A stretch of 64,000 bases of DNA from Sordariomycetes sp. S80-01Y (Eukaryota > Ascomycota > Sordariomycetes), in NCBI GenBank assembly GCA_037042185.1, contig JAXQJY010000026.1:1488001-1552000 (forward strand), given 5' to 3'. A model generated the notes under the pieces. The model did not search any database, was not told the DNA's origin, and worked only from the letters and a program-made list of their open reading frames with translations. This document shows, piece by piece, positions 22,400 to 35,300 of this stretch. A program made the position numbers and the translations under genes. Every line of letters begins with the position of its first letter. Within the stretch, counting starts at the first letter, position 1.

Positions 22400-24756
22400 T
22401 CAGATCGGGAAAGTATCTGTCAGTGTCTCATACTCACCGACCGTCATCGCGTAGGATGTGGCAAGAAAGCGCTTCGCGTCGCCAGCCAACCTGGGCTGTC
22501 TATGTCGCCACGCTTGGAAGAGAACGTGAAAAGCCATTATTGCGGTCCCAGGTTCCACGCCCCATGACTTTATGAGGAAACTGCTCGCTTCCTCAGGAGC
22601 GCCGTCTTGGAGACGAGGCTCAACCAGATCGAAGCCTAATGCTCGAAGCGCCCGAAAGGCCATATCGATGGCGTGGGTGTACTTTTTCCTCGTCAGGAAT
22701 AGTATGCTGAGAGCAGCACAACAATCTGCCACTTGTGGACGCGGCAGAATGGCATCGTCTGGGTGAGATGGTCTGATAGCCGGTGTCTCGTATGTTGCTT
22801 CCAGCTCCTCCAGGACACCCTTTACTTCACTGATGTTGGCGTCCCAGGTTTTTGTTAATTCCACATGATGCTCAAGCCTGCAGAGCAACGTGCTTCGCTT
22901 TGCCAACTGCGCATCTGTGAGACTCTTTTTCTCACTGCATGCAGCGCAAGTGCACCTGAACCCCCAGTTCTTGAGCTTGTCCTGTGCTTCCGCGTACGAG
23001 TATGACTCATCAGGTGCTTTGTAAGGGAAAAGCAACTCTGTACCAGCCGGGAGATCTCGAGTCGCCCTCCAGATTTGAATGTCTCCGATGTAGCTTGGCT
23101 GACAATTGCCAACGCAGGAGTGGTTGATGAAGGCTGCGGTCGTCCAGATCCCACAGTTGGAGGATCTTATTTCCTCTTCCGCGGGAGTTTTCACTAGATC
23201 ATTGCGGAACTTGGAAAGGCTAGTTATCTCAGTGTCAAAGCCGTTTGCCAGGTATGTATTCATGACTAGGAAGCTATAACGGATATCATCAGCCATATAG
23301 ATCAGTACGGGGGGTGGACCGGGACTGACGTGTCAACGATAGGGCGTTCGTCTACTTTGCGAATGGGACTCGGTTTGTAGTCCCCATGGTCTAAGCTCAG
23401 GAAGTCTTCTGAGGAGTCGGGATTGTTCTTCAGCTTTTGGACAAGCTGACGGATTAGGTGCGTATGGCCATTCCGGTAGCTACACTTGCTCCCCAATTGA
23501 AACAGCATGACACTCGGAGTGGCGATACCAGAGGCGTGGTACCCAAAGGCCTTTTCGCAAAGCAAGAGCCCACCCGCAGGCACAGCACGATTAGTGAAGA
23601 GGCCCCTTCCCTTTCCAGGCGAGGGCTTGATCGTCACAGGATCGGAGTAGGTAGCGCAGTCGACGACAGAGTCTGCCTTGGAGGCCTGCTTGTACATACG
23701 CTTCCACGAGTAATTCCCGTGCTGTGCCTCCTCAATCCGGGCTGCGCAACGTTCAATATGCGGGAGGACAGCCTTGTTGTTCGGGTACTGGGTAGACAGT
23801 GTATGAAATACCTGTGAGGACTGCTCATACTTGGCCAGTTCAAATAGTGCCCTGGCTTTACGGAATAAGACTTTCTCTAGGGACGGATTACCCTGATTCG
23901 TCGCGTCGTCCAGAGCATTTCGGAATCGGCCGAGCTTGAGGTTCGCAAAGGAACGGTTTAAACGAGCCAAATCCGCTTCCTCGATGGTTTCGGCGGTTTC
24001 TATGGCTCGGGAGTAACTGGCAGATTGTCAGTGATATCCTCCCGGAAGGAATAACAGAAGCAGTCTGCAAACTCACTGGCGAACCGCAACCTCCCAATTC
24101 TCATGCTTTACAGCTTCATTTCCCTCTTGTCTGATATCCTGACTAGTAGGGATGATTCTGTCATGCTGCCGCCACTTCACTGGAATATTTTCGTCATCTT
24201 CTCCAAGCCACTGTATGTCGCTGACATGGTCGACCCTCAAAATGTACGATCCATCAGCGGCGGCTCTGAAGAAGGGTTCCTTGAGGAGGCAAATCCGGCC
24301 TTCGAACAGAATCTTGTTTGCCGCCATCTGTGATTCGAGGGGCACTTGATATAAAGCAAGCCAGACAGCTGTGCCGGCGGGATCTTCGACAACGGTTGAG
24401 AGGGCATTAAACCTGCCGGGCGGTGTGACTACGCGCAAATAGACCTTTCGACCTCGATGGTGCGTTTTCAGCCGCATCTCGGAGATCAGTATCTCCTGTA
24501 GCCTGTGCGTGGAGGCCGTGGATGGAAGGTAAGATTCGGGCATGAGAATGTTTGTAATCTTCGCGTGAGGCCCGCCAACGACACCATGTAGGTGCTTTTG
24601 TTGGGTGCACATGAGATGCTGGGAGATATTAAGTACGGCAGGAGGTATGTCATTGGGCTTTTCTCCTTTTCGGCAAAATGCCGCCTCTGCTTCTCGGTTG
24701 AGAGCCTCAACATAGGCGACGCGCTCGGCCTTGCTTAATGTGCTGATGACGTTCAT
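22400..24756 (-). CDS. TPR and SET domain protein (SMYD-like putative methyltransferase)
   Basis: 746 residues in three exons: 24077-24756, 23330-24016, 22400-23273 (introns of 60 and 56 bases). The start is taken at MNVISTLSKAERVAY; the frame continues upstream but without convincing protein. After about 210 N-terminal residues, TPR-like repeats begin (EGNEAVKHENWEVAVRHYSR, then ADLARLNRSFANLKLG and FRKARALFELAKYEQ). A split SET domain follows: GRGLFTNRAVPAGGLLLCEK, then FINHSCVGNCQP and LPAGTELLFPY, then a post-SET zinc motif FRCTCAACS. This is the organisation of fungal TPR-SET proteins related to SMYD lysine methyltransferases; the NHSC motif for S-adenosylmethionine binding is intact. 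The target is unknown. A GTGAGT close to the end could start one more small intron, so the last few residues are less sure. Confidence 0.87.
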
Positions 24757-25548
24757 GATGTGAGGCTGCTTGGTGGTTCGGCGAGATGAAGAGAAAGTTG
24801 AATCGGAGTAAGAAAATTTCAGAACATAAGTGAAAAGTTTAGACCAAAATGAAACCTTGAAACACCTGTTCTGCCTAAGGTTGTTTGCGGTGCGGGCTGT
24901 TTGTACCGCCCCCAACCTCTAGGCAAGCTGCGGGCCGCTGCATCTCGGCCCCTATGACTAGATGATCCCACAGTGATCGAACCGTGCAAGCAGTCTGCCA
25001 GCTTGCGCACCCGACTTGGAAATTGTTTGCCGAGTCATCCTTGGTGTGGCCTTCGTCGCCTCCAGCTAGTTGCTGCATAATGGGGACATCCCATGGCGCA
25101 GTTTTGCTGACGCAACGCAACAGATCGCAAGCGTGATCTAATCTAGGACTTTAAGTATTATGTTCAACGATCGGTCTAGTGGCGGACCTTGCAGCTGCAG
25201 ACATACCGTGACTAGTATTAGCACTTGAACGTGTGTTTAACACCAGAAGTTCCACTTTTCCCCCTTTTTCCCTTTAGAATCAACGCAACGCATCTCAATT
25301 AACAAGTCTCTTCCTCTAGGTTATTTGAGAAGATGAATTCAGTGAAATTTCAGCAACTTGAATCTAAGAAAGCATTGTTTGCTGTGCTTGGTATCATTCC
25401 GTCATACTCGTCATCAAACTCGTTTCAAGACCCTAACATTCAGTATTCCCTATCCCAAATACTCCTTACCAGCTATCCCCTTTCCCGGTCCATCTAATCT
25501 TGTCATATATCCCTTTCAAAAGCTCTAGCCTTTCTTCGTGTAATATCT
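24757..25548. other. Intergenic: SET-gene promoter and 3' flank of the Gln-rich gene
   Basis: 792 bases, relatively AT-rich in its right half (25140-25500), with no supported gene on either strand. Confidence 0.55.
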
Positions 25549-27082
25549 TCACTGCTGTGGCAAGTGCCCCTGATAATGACCAGACGGCGTCGCCATTGGA
25601 GTCATCGGCCCATTCGCAGGCGTGTACGCGTAACCGGCCTTGCACTCAGTTGGCGGCGGGAAGTACCCCGGCTGTTGCTGCTGATAGTTCTGCACTGTTG
25701 GGATATTTGGCGGCGAAAGCGGCGTTGGCGGGAAGACCTGGGATTGAGGACGAGTAGAGTATGCTTGTGGCACAGGGACGGGTGCGTACACCGGCTCCTC
25801 TACAGCATTCGCAGGTTGGTGCTGCTGCAGACTCTGGAAGACAGGCTGCTGCGGCTGAGACCACTGCTGTTGCACTTGCTGCACTTGTTGTTGTGGCTGA
25901 TATCTCTGTTGTATTTGATACTGGTGTGGTTGTTGTTGATATTCCTGTTGCTGCTGCGCGTGATGATGCTGCTGGGATTGACCAGGGGGCTGCGAATACT
26001 GCGGCTTGTTGTACGAGGCGGCGCTGGGAGTACGGTGCTGAGATAGTGTCTGCGTAGCCTTCAATGCTACTGCAGCCATGAGGGACTTTCTCTTCGACAT
26101 TCTGGATCCCGATGGCTCAATCGGAGGTGTCGAGGCCTCCCAAGGAGGTGGGGAGAAGTAAGTTTGAGGTTGGGTTGGCTGTTGATGCTGATAGGGCTGA
26201 GGTGTCGCGGGTGTCGACACGTACGGTGCGTGAGCCTGACCTTGTTGGTAATTATGATAAAGTTGAGGAGTCTGTCCGTAGCTTTGGGGTGTCATCGGCG
26301 TCGGTACGTATCGCTCTATTGCAGGCGCCGTCGCATGCGTTGGAACAGGCTGAGCGATGTAAGAGCCTGGCTCATGCTGGGAGTGGTATGAAGATACTGT
26401 GGATTGGGGTACCAGTGGCTGCTGCTCCGGTGATACTGGAGTATGGTGTCTGTTTTCATACAGCTGTGTCTGTGTATTCTGAGACTCTGGATTCTGAATG
26501 TTTCCTGATGGCTGCAGCGGGTACAGCGACACATCGCGCTGGAAAGGGACCGGAGACTTGTCAATGGCGGTGCCTGTGGGCTGTGCACCTTGATGCACTT
26601 GTCCGTAACCAGCATCTCTAGTTGCCGCCGGCTGAGGAGTTATAGAGCCCGCTAGATGTTGATGTGCTTGCGGCGGAGGGGCCTCTTCGCTTGCTGAAAG
26701 CTCGTAATGCGTGACGACCGGGCCGGCTCTATACGATAGAGTGTCGACGTTGCCACTTGAATCTTTCGACTTTGGATCGGCCTTGGACAGTTGCTGCTGA
26801 ATATCGGCATACAGCTCATCCATATCACTCGCACCCGAGTCCTTGTACTGAGTGTCAGTGGCAGCCGAAGTAGCTGCTGGGGTCTGCTTGGCTACTTCCT
26901 TGCGCGGTATAGGTGGCGGTGATGCGTTCTCAGCTGCGGAATCCGGGGGGATTGCGTCGACTAGAGCTTTCATGTCGAACGCGCCAGCTGGTTGTGAAGT
27001 AGAATCCGCAAGCGCATACTGGGGCCTAGCCCACTCGACTTGTGGCTGTGGCTGTTGGAGTTGGTGTTGATTGTGTTGTTTT

Positions 27083-27115
<33 letters not shown>

Positions 27116-27118
27116 AGT

Positions 27119-27172
<54 letters not shown>

Positions 27173-27972
27173 TGGCCGTATAGATCGATTTTGGCATCCA
27201 AGGTCGCGTATTGCGGTTGCCCGTTCATGTAGTACGCGGGAACATTCATAGCTGTAGGTTGATACTGCGTTGGCTGCTGGTAAGCAACAGGCGGCTCCTG
27301 GCCGGGGCTGTAGGGCGGAGGCGGAGGAATGAAGGACAGTCTCGAGCTGGACGCGCCAGTTTGCTGCGCCTGCAGACTATACGGGTGCTGATGTTGACCA
27401 GTGGCACCGACGGTATACCCGGCTTCTTTCGCCTTCGCCTCGTCGACAGCCTGGAATACGCCAGCCTTTTCGAAAGCCTTCTTCGCCTCCCTCTTCTTGA
27501 TGTGACTCGTGTGCATATGCTCGACACCCATACCTACCCCATCCAGCGCCGCGTGGGTGACGACCTTGATAGCCGTCTCGTTCGCAACGATGGCGTTGAT
27601 ACCGTGTTCCGCGCCTTGCTGAGCAACAACATCGGCTCCCATGGTTCCGACTCCCAGTGTGACCACGCCGATCGTTCCGCTCACAGCAGCTCCACCCAGC
27701 ACATCCCTCTTACGTGTGACATGATGAGTGTTGTGCCGCTGTAGATGACGTTCAATGATTTCGCGCTTCTTGCGGGCGTTGTGAATCGCAGGGGCGGCCA
27801 TGGCGATCCCAACAGAGGATACGCCGAGAGTTAGAGGCAGGGCGAGTCCGGAGACAGTGGTGCTGGTGGCGGCGCCAGTGATGAGGCGTGTGTAGTGCTG
27901 CCATTCTCGCTGAAGCTCTTCGGCGGTTAGGCCGGCACATTTCTGATCGTAGGCGACGAAGTCAAATGGCAT
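25549..27972 (-). CDS. Uncharacterised glutamine-rich protein with polyQ tract
   Basis: 807-residue intronless protein; the start MPFDFVAYDQ is used because nothing upstream in frame begins with ATG. Residues 1-190 are ordered: an amphipathic/hydrophobic Gly-Ala-rich part (AATSTTVSGLALPLTLG, then VGIAMAAPAIHNARKKREII) followed by a second Gly/Val-rich segment (GAAVSGTIGVVTLGVGTMG), which looks like paired membrane-inserting or hairpin helices. From about residue 215 it is low complexity, rich in Gln, Pro, Tyr and Ser, with about 35 Gln nearly uninterrupted near residues 267-301 and many shorter Q runs towards the end. A short conserved-looking segment (SDMDELYADIQQQLSK) interrupts the disorder. 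No catalytic domain is recognised. The composition is prion-like, so self-association or condensate behaviour is plausible but inferred. It is likely a fungus-specific family. Confidence 0.8.
27083..27174. repeat. Imperfect TTG/CTG trinucleotide repeat encoding polyQ
   Basis: About 30 consecutive triplets, mainly TTG/CTG on the plus strand (CAA/CAG on the coding strand), with one interruption coding for Leu. The right part is an uninterrupted CTG run. It lies inside the Gln-rich gene and is a likely length-variable microsatellite. Confidence 0.9.
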
Positions 27973-29236
27973 CTTGGCTCCTCCTCGCGATCTGTCGGGT
28001 TGTGGGAGCAATTGGCGGGACGGGTGAGAAAGGGGGCATTGTGAGAGGCAATACCCCCTTGAATAAGGCGGAACCAGTCCCTCATAGTCGCTATTTGCGC
28101 AAAAGATCTAGACCCTGGTGGCTTTCCGATTTCGGGTCGTGGCTTTCCAAATCTGCCTCGTGCTTGGTTCATACCGCTGTGGTCTTGAATCCTACGCTGC
28201 TAATCGATTCCACCCTGCGTGCGGCTGAAGGGTGAAGCCGCTCAGCCGGCCAAAACAACGATAGTGCGGCAGGATTCCGCGAGTAGACAGGGACAGACCC
28301 TTGCTCGTCGATACGACTGTTAGTGACGCCCAAAGAGGGGAATGTGCCTTTGACTGAGCGCCTCGAAGCCTTTAAGGAACAGCTGAATCCCGGGTTTCAC
28401 AACGGTGTGAGGACAGTCCATAGTCGGGCTGACCTGATCCATCGATAGTCTTGCCAAGCTGAAACATACACGTCCACGTGCAGATTTCCTTAGCAGCATA
28501 GGGAAAATCCAGTTGTGTTCACTTCCTCCGGGTGGTCAGGAATTCCGCTGCAGGTCGAGGATTGCGGCCTAATGAGAATGTCAGCAAAGGTTCCTCACGC
28601 AACGTCGCCTCGGGTTCCGAGCTCCTAGATGTTTCAAAGACCTTGTCGACTCTTTCTGCCCCATTTCAAAGAAACGTCCTCGTATGAATGATTGAGCTCA
28701 GTCTTTCACGGGACTGGGCGGCGTATCGTTGGTGTTGAAATTGGGTAGAGCAGGTCAATTGCTTGGACGATTTAACTTGTCAAATAATCAAGTGAGTTGG
28801 CAACACATCCTTTGATTCAGGTCAGGGATGAGAGTTGCAAAAGCTCATGCAATTCCTAGACGTATATTAGACCGACTATCTCCAAGTCGGTATTAAGTTA
28901 GCAGTTATACCGCTCTATATGTCGTGGACAAGAAGAGCGACTCCAAGTTCGTGGAGGTGCAGGGTACGCAGTCACGGTGAGCGTCAAGTGGGGGCGGGGT
29001 CAAGCTCCCTTTAAGCTGCCGCCGATCTCGTGATGACGAAACACCCTCCTCGAGCATGAACCAAGCGCCTCCCTGCAAGACATTGTGAGGCAGAGTTGTT
29101 CTCCATCGGGAGAAGCACCGCCACCTCCTGTTCTTCGTCTGAACAACTTTCCTCCATCAACTCAAGGTCCAGCGTCACTTCTCCCATCAGTCTTCTGCCT
29201 CCGCCATCAGCTAGCTACGGTGACACTAGCTTCAAG
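27973..29236. other. Intergenic: divergent promoters of the Gln-rich and glomulin-like genes
   Basis: 1.26 kb separating two diverging genes. No coding sequence was supported; the right end (29050-29236) reads as a pyrimidine-rich leader of the glomulin-like gene with CTCC and TCTTC runs. Confidence 0.6.
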
Positions 29237-31122
29237 ATGGCAGACACAGCTCCCACCACAGCCTCCCACGAGGACATCGTTAAGCGCCTCCACGAATCCC
29301 GACCCCCCGCCACTGACGCCTTCACCTACCTCACCGTCATCGAGAAGTCCCTCTCCCCCGATATTCTACCCGTCTTACAGGACATCCTCGACGATGCAGA
29401 GCTTACCAATGACATTGGCTGGGACCTGGTTGACATGCTCATCTCGGTGCCCGGAAGCTCGGAATGCCTTGAGCGCATTGCGCGTCTAGGAAATCCGAGG
29501 GAGGTGATACTCAAAGTTCTGGAGGTGATGGATAAAACGGCTGCTGCGGCTCAGAAGCAGCAGGATGGAGAGGAGGAGGTCAATAGCAATGACAAGTTCG
29601 TTGCTTTGGTGGGCATGTTGAAGATCTTACATGACAGACTCCGGGTCAAAGCGCCCAGCAAGTTCTTACATACCACGCTCGACACGGTCCTGCGCGCATA
29701 CGATCCGACCAGTGCGGCTGCAACAGCTGCGATTATCGACTTGACGAGATCATTGGCAGGGAAGAAGCGACCAGCGCTGCCCAGTCGGCAATCGAGCACG
29801 ACGCTAGACACGCCATTTCAGGCCAGTACTTCAGGCAAGACGGCGCCTGATCCGGAGGCAGAGGCAGAGGAGACCCCCGAGCCCGGACAGGCAGCACTCA
29901 TAGCGAGACTGCTAGAGAGCTTCATTACCTGCGTGATCGAGGCATATGTGAATTCCAACAGCTTGGAGTGGGCGGCGAGGATGCTCGAGTTCACCGTGCC
30001 GGAGCGGGTGGTTCTGAGGCGGAAGACGATGTTGCAGGCCTACAATGAGGTCGAGGAGCTACAGGCCATGGATGCTCTGGTAGGGCAGTTGGTAGTAAGT
30101 CTTAAGAAGGCTCTCCGACAAGACAAAGCTAACTATTTCAGGCCGTCGCAGGCGATTTAGGTCTCACCAATATCTCCGCCGACGAAGTCCAGGAGATCTT
30201 TATGTCCCCGCCGACCCGCGACCCCCTGTCTATGGACGACGCCGACCCCGAGCATCCAGAGGATCTCAAGCTCTCAACCGGGGGGTTCGCCTGTCTAGCC
30301 GCATACTGGATGTTCGCGTCCGATATCTTTGAGGCGCATCACACGAACCTCAATGTCAATGTATTCCCCGAGCTGCGTTCGATAATGAAGAACTTAGTGG
30401 ACGAGGATGCGCAGGTCGAGATCATGGGCAATCCCGGCACGTTCGAGGCCTTGATTGTCATGGCAATCTGGCTGGATACGCACAAGGGCACTGTGCCGAC
30501 AGGATCGCGAGCGGAAAGCCAGGACGTCAACTTCATGGACTACCACCATCTTCTTACGCTAGTCTCGCTGTTCCATCCGAATCTGCGGGTGCGTAATGCC
30601 GCGACATTCATGGCTGGCTCAGTCCTTCACGCTGATCCCGATGCCAACGATCGTCTTGCAATACTCGAAGATCTGATGGAGAACTGTGTCTTCTCTTCTC
30701 TGCAAGCCTGCGGAGTGCAGTGGCTCAAAGAGGAGCTCATATCCGCACGCAAGTCTGACAAGGAGACGCACTTTGCTAGCCCCGATTGTTTTGAGAAGCT
30801 GCAGTACACCATATTCCCTGACCTGACGCAGCTCAACGATCAGGACAGCGCGGGCTTGTGGGAGTTTTGGGCGGAGAACTCCCCATTTCACTCTCAAGTC
30901 GCCAACTTTGCGCTCTTCCTGTTCGGACCAGACTTCAAGGACGTGGCGCCCATGGGGATGGCTGCTGCTGTTGAGCATCGGTACGTCGAGCCTTTGACCA
31001 AAGCTACGGAGAAGTTGGCTACCGCGATGGAGAAGGGCGAGATTCAGGATGAAGGGGCTGCTGAGGCGAGGGTGCAGTTGGACATCTTGACGGATACGTT
31101 GAAGAACATCCCGTTGCACTAG
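29237..31122 (+). CDS. YAP-binding/ALF4/glomulin family protein (Ybp1-like)
   Basis: 612 residues, all-helical, in two exons: 29237-30094 and 30142-31122, joined by a 47-base intron with a GCTAAC branch. The start is MADTAPTTASHED; upstream in-frame sequence has no ATG. N-terminal signature: FTYLTVIEKSLSPDILP, then DIGWDLVDMLISVPGSS and ECLERIARLGNPREVILKVL. The C-terminal half holds HEAT-like helices (FHPNLRVRNAATFMAGSVLH; FEKLQYTIFPDL). The family includes yeast Ybp1/Ybp2 (oxidative-stress signalling through Yap1, and kinetochore links) and human glomulin, which binds Rbx1 and inhibits cullin-RING ligases. Which of these roles applies here cannot be read from the sequence. A Ser/Thr/Glu-rich linker (about 210-250) separates the halves. 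Confidence 0.85.
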
Positions 31123-32334
31123 GTTGTCCGGCGATGAGCGCTGCGATTGGGGGCATGTAAGGATAGGCGTCTTGAACTTGGTTAGGATGTATGGGCTATG
31201 GGCGGCACGTTTGGGGATTTGCTCTATGGTTTCTTAGCGATCGCCGGCGTCTCAATGAAGATTATTGTCCAAGATTGTCGATCGTGTGCTACGACGTAGT
31301 TGTTGACCGCACGTGTGCCCAAGCAGGGGTCTGCCATTTATCAAGACCACCTCGGCATACGGACGCTCGGGAAGCGCCGAGTGAGGTGGGTGGGATCCGG
31401 GCCGCCGGGAAAGATCTCCACTGCGTGTGGCGGTACCCGTGCCATCCGAGGCATCCCATAATTGCCTATCTACAACAATACCGTAATCTCGCCCTCGCCC
31501 TTCTTACCTGCGACTGCCGAACCCGTCTGACACGTGCCTCGCTGGTTGGATTTTGTCACAGCCTGTCGCAACCATGGAAAGGTCCGAACCTTTAGGTCTA
31601 CGTCGTAGGGCAGCCGCCCGCCTATGACTCAGGGATGAGGCATGGTTTTTCCAAATGGGTTACACTGGATTGGACGGGCGCTTCATATTCAGAGTTTGAT
31701 CCTGAAATGAAAGCTGGTGCATTGCATCGATGATGACGACGAGTGTCTTCTCGTCATCTCCCATACTCGCTTTTCCGTAACACCATTGAAACAAACATCA
31801 TGAAGCCAAGTGCAATGCCAGCACGGAGCAGTCTGCGTATGGACAGATGGGACCGATGAAATCCAAAAGAGGAAAAGCTCGGAGGTTTTAGTCCTGACAG
31901 GTCCCTGGACGGGCTCAATTTGGCTACCTGGCAGGGGGTGTCTCAGTGGTGATGTCACCTAATCCGTGCCCAGAATTCCCGTCGAGGCCGAAGATTCAGT
32001 GGCACGCGACTGGCTTCAGCGCACATGGGACGCCCGAGACGCCGCTGCGTTCGGAAGACGTGGAAGTTGGGCTGCCTGCAATGGGCTCTTCTGTTTTCAG
32101 CCTCCCCTCTCCCAACTGTTATATTACATAGACGGAAGTTGACAAGCTCCTGTCCTCAAAACCACACCATAGAATGATTGTCGAGTCGAGGTGCATTGCA
32201 TCGGCACCTGGCGAGATCGGCATCGGCATTGGGCAACCCACCTGCAGGTCCTTGGCATATCGTCACCACCACCAAACATCCACTCAATAAGCTACTGGCC
32301 CTGCGAGTCGCACTCCCCTGCGTCTTTCTTTTTT
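31123..32334. other. Intergenic: 3' flank of glomulin-like gene and glycosyltransferase promoter
   Basis: 1.21 kb. Frames on both strands are short and compositionally random. A frame continuous with the glycosyltransferase starts at 32191 but has no ATG before 32335. Confidence 0.6.
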
Positions 32335-35300
32335 ATGATGACTTCGTCCCCTTCCCACCACCGTCGTCGCAACTCAACTTCCGCTTCTGACGTGTACGAC
32401 CACGCCCGCCTCGACCGAGCTACCATCAACGATTTGCCTGACGCCCACGAGCACCGCGCTGGTGCTCTCCGAGACAGCGACGAGGCTCCCACGGATCCAG
32501 GATTTGTACCGTCCGGTGAGACGAGTCCGGTTCTGCTGAAGGGCCCTTCAAGTGGGCGAATGAGGGAAGGAATGGGACAAGATGAGGTCTCAAACGAGGG
32601 AGTCTGGAGGGATGAAGAGAAGTTGGTGAATGGAATTGATGAACACGACAAAGGCAAGGACAAGGCCGAGACAGACCAGAGCGAACCTGCACCAGATTCC
32701 AGCGGCGAGGAGACTGATCACGACGACGAGGCGCGGGATCAGTTCCATCCGCCGAGAAAGAGCAAAACCCTGCCTGCTACCCTTGACAGAGTCAGGTCCG
32801 CTGCTGCTGGACGCCGTGCGCCCCCCGTCCCCGTCCTCCAGAGAGTCAAGTCCGCAGCCAGCGGACACCGCAACGTGCCACCCAGAGCTCGACCCTCCGC
32901 GACCCGCGACTGGCAGACCGAGATTGGCTCGCGTCGCTCCCGTGCCTCGGCGCCCTACCGCCCACCCCAACGCCGAGCGGGAACATCCTATCTCAACACC
33001 GCGCTCTGGTCGCGATGCGACAATGAGTACCAGAGCAGTGAATCATCGGACGAGGAGCAGGAAACCGTGCCCTGTGCGGATGCTTGGGCGCAGAAGCAGG
33101 CGGATGAGGGAAAGGCGAAGCGGGAGGTCAAGAAGCAGGAGCATCAGCAGAAGCGCAAGGACGAGATGCTCGGAGGTGCGGACGCCGATGATCGATATCG
33201 ACGCTTTCTGGTGGGCAATGAGCACTACCAGACCAAAGGCAAGGTGAAGAAGGACGGACGGCTGAGGATTACGGTCAACGAGACGGCTGGGACGGGATAC
33301 ATCGCCAAAGCTCTCGGTGCGGCGATACACAAGATGAAACCAGTCAAGGATGGCGAGCAGCCATTCAGGGCCAAGGCTACTGACGGCGCCAAATTGAGTC
33401 CCGCGTCCAGCTTCAGCACCCGAGACTTGGAGCCCAGACCGAAGCTCAACATCGTCATCATGGTCATCGGTTCTCGAGGTGACGTGCAGCCTTTCCTCAA
33501 GATTGGCCGCATCCTCAAGGAAGACTACGGCCACCGAGTCCGCCTCGCCACTCACCCCGCCTTCAGAGAGTACGTCGAGCGTGACTCCGGTCTTGAATTC
33601 TTCTCCGTTGGTGGCGATCCCTCTGAGCTCATGGCCTTTATGGTCAAGAACCCTGGGATGATCCCCACGCTCGAGACGGTACGGGCCGGTGACATCGGAA
33701 AAAGACGAGCAGCCATGGCCGAGATGTTCGACGGCTTTTGGCGTGCTTGCGTCAATGCTACCGATGATGAGAAGGACAAACAGAATCTCAAGATGATGGG
33801 AGCGAAAGATCCCTTCGTCGCGGACGCCATCATTGCGAACCCGCCTTGCTTCGCGCACATACACTGCGCCGAAGCGCTGGGTGTGCCGTTGCATCTCATG
33901 TTCACCTTCCCCTACACGCCGACCCAGGCTTTCCCACACCCTCTTGCTACGGTCAAGAAGTCGAATGTCGATCCAGGCTACACCAACTTCATATCCTATC
34001 CTATGGTCGAGATGATGATCTGGCAGGGTCTCGGCGATCTCGTCAACGACTTTCGTGTAAAGACCCTTGGACTTGATCCCGTTTCCACGCTTTGGGCACC
34101 TGGTGCAACATATCGCATGCACGTCCCCTTTACGTATCTGTGGTCCCCCGGCCTGGTTCCCAAGCCTAGCGATTGGGGAGATTACATCGATGTATCCGGC
34201 TTCGTTTACTTGGAACTCGCCTCCTCTTTTACTCCCCCTGATGATTTGACCGCGTTTCTGGACGCTGGTGAGCCGCCCATCTACATTGGCTTCGGAAGTA
34301 TAGTAGTCGACGACGCCGATCGTTTCACCAAGATGATTTTCGAGGCAGTCGACAAGGCTGGGGTACGAGCTCTCGTATCTCGCGGCTGGGGAGGTCTAGG
34401 CAGCACAGAAACGCCGGATAATGTTTACATGCTGGACAACACGCCCCACGACTGGCTGTTCCCAAGGGTCAAAGCCTGCGTCATCCACGGCGGGGCGGGA
34501 ACGACGGCTATTGCGCTGAAGCTGGCCAAGCCAACAATGGTAGTACCGTTCTTTGGAGATCAGCACTTCTGGGGGAAGATGGTCAGCAGCGCGGGTGTTG
34601 GGCCTGAGCCGGTGCCTTACAAGAATTTGACGGTCGACAAGTTGGCCGAGGGGATCAAATATTGCCTCACGGAGGAGGCACAGACTGCCAGCAACAAGAT
34701 CGCGGAGAGCATCGAGCGGGAAGGCGACGGTGCCCACAATGCCGTGAACGCTTTCCACCGACATCTCAACCTTCGTGGGCCTAGTACCATGCGGTGCTCG
34801 TTTTTAAAAGATCAGATTGCGTCGTGGCAACCCAAGAACACCCACGTCAAACTCTCCCCCCTCGCAGCAGATATTCTCGTCGATGCAGGCTTCCTTTCTT
34901 GGCGCAAGCTTCGTCTGCTGCGACACCAGGAATGGAATGACTTTGAAGGCCCTGGTGAGCCTGTCACTGGCATTGCTAGCTCGCTCACGCACACCGTCGG
35001 CAATACCTTCAAAGGCGTCGGCGGTGTGCCTGTCAAGCTCGCGAAGACAGGGTCCCGATACCATCGGAGGCTATCGAAGAAAAGGCAGAAGAGGAAAATC
35101 GCAGCGTCCGCTGCCTCTCAAACGCCAGCGAGTGGTGATTCCGCCGACGTCGAAACAGGTGGTTTGGATCAAAGCCCTTCTATGGCTGATCTGAACAACT
35201 CCCTTCAAGCTACCCGGACCACTACAAACGACATCCGCGAAGAGTTTCATCACGATGTTACAGCAGGTGTCGGACTCACCGCATCCGCAATCGCCATGGC

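Noticed and set aside
27083-27174. Regularly spaced repeat that might be mistaken for an array
   Set aside because: It is a simple in-frame trinucleotide repeat coding for polyQ, with no spacers.
33043-34122. 359-codon open frame on the minus strand opposite the glycosyltransferase
   Set aside because: Antisense of the catalytic domain with no recognisable motif.
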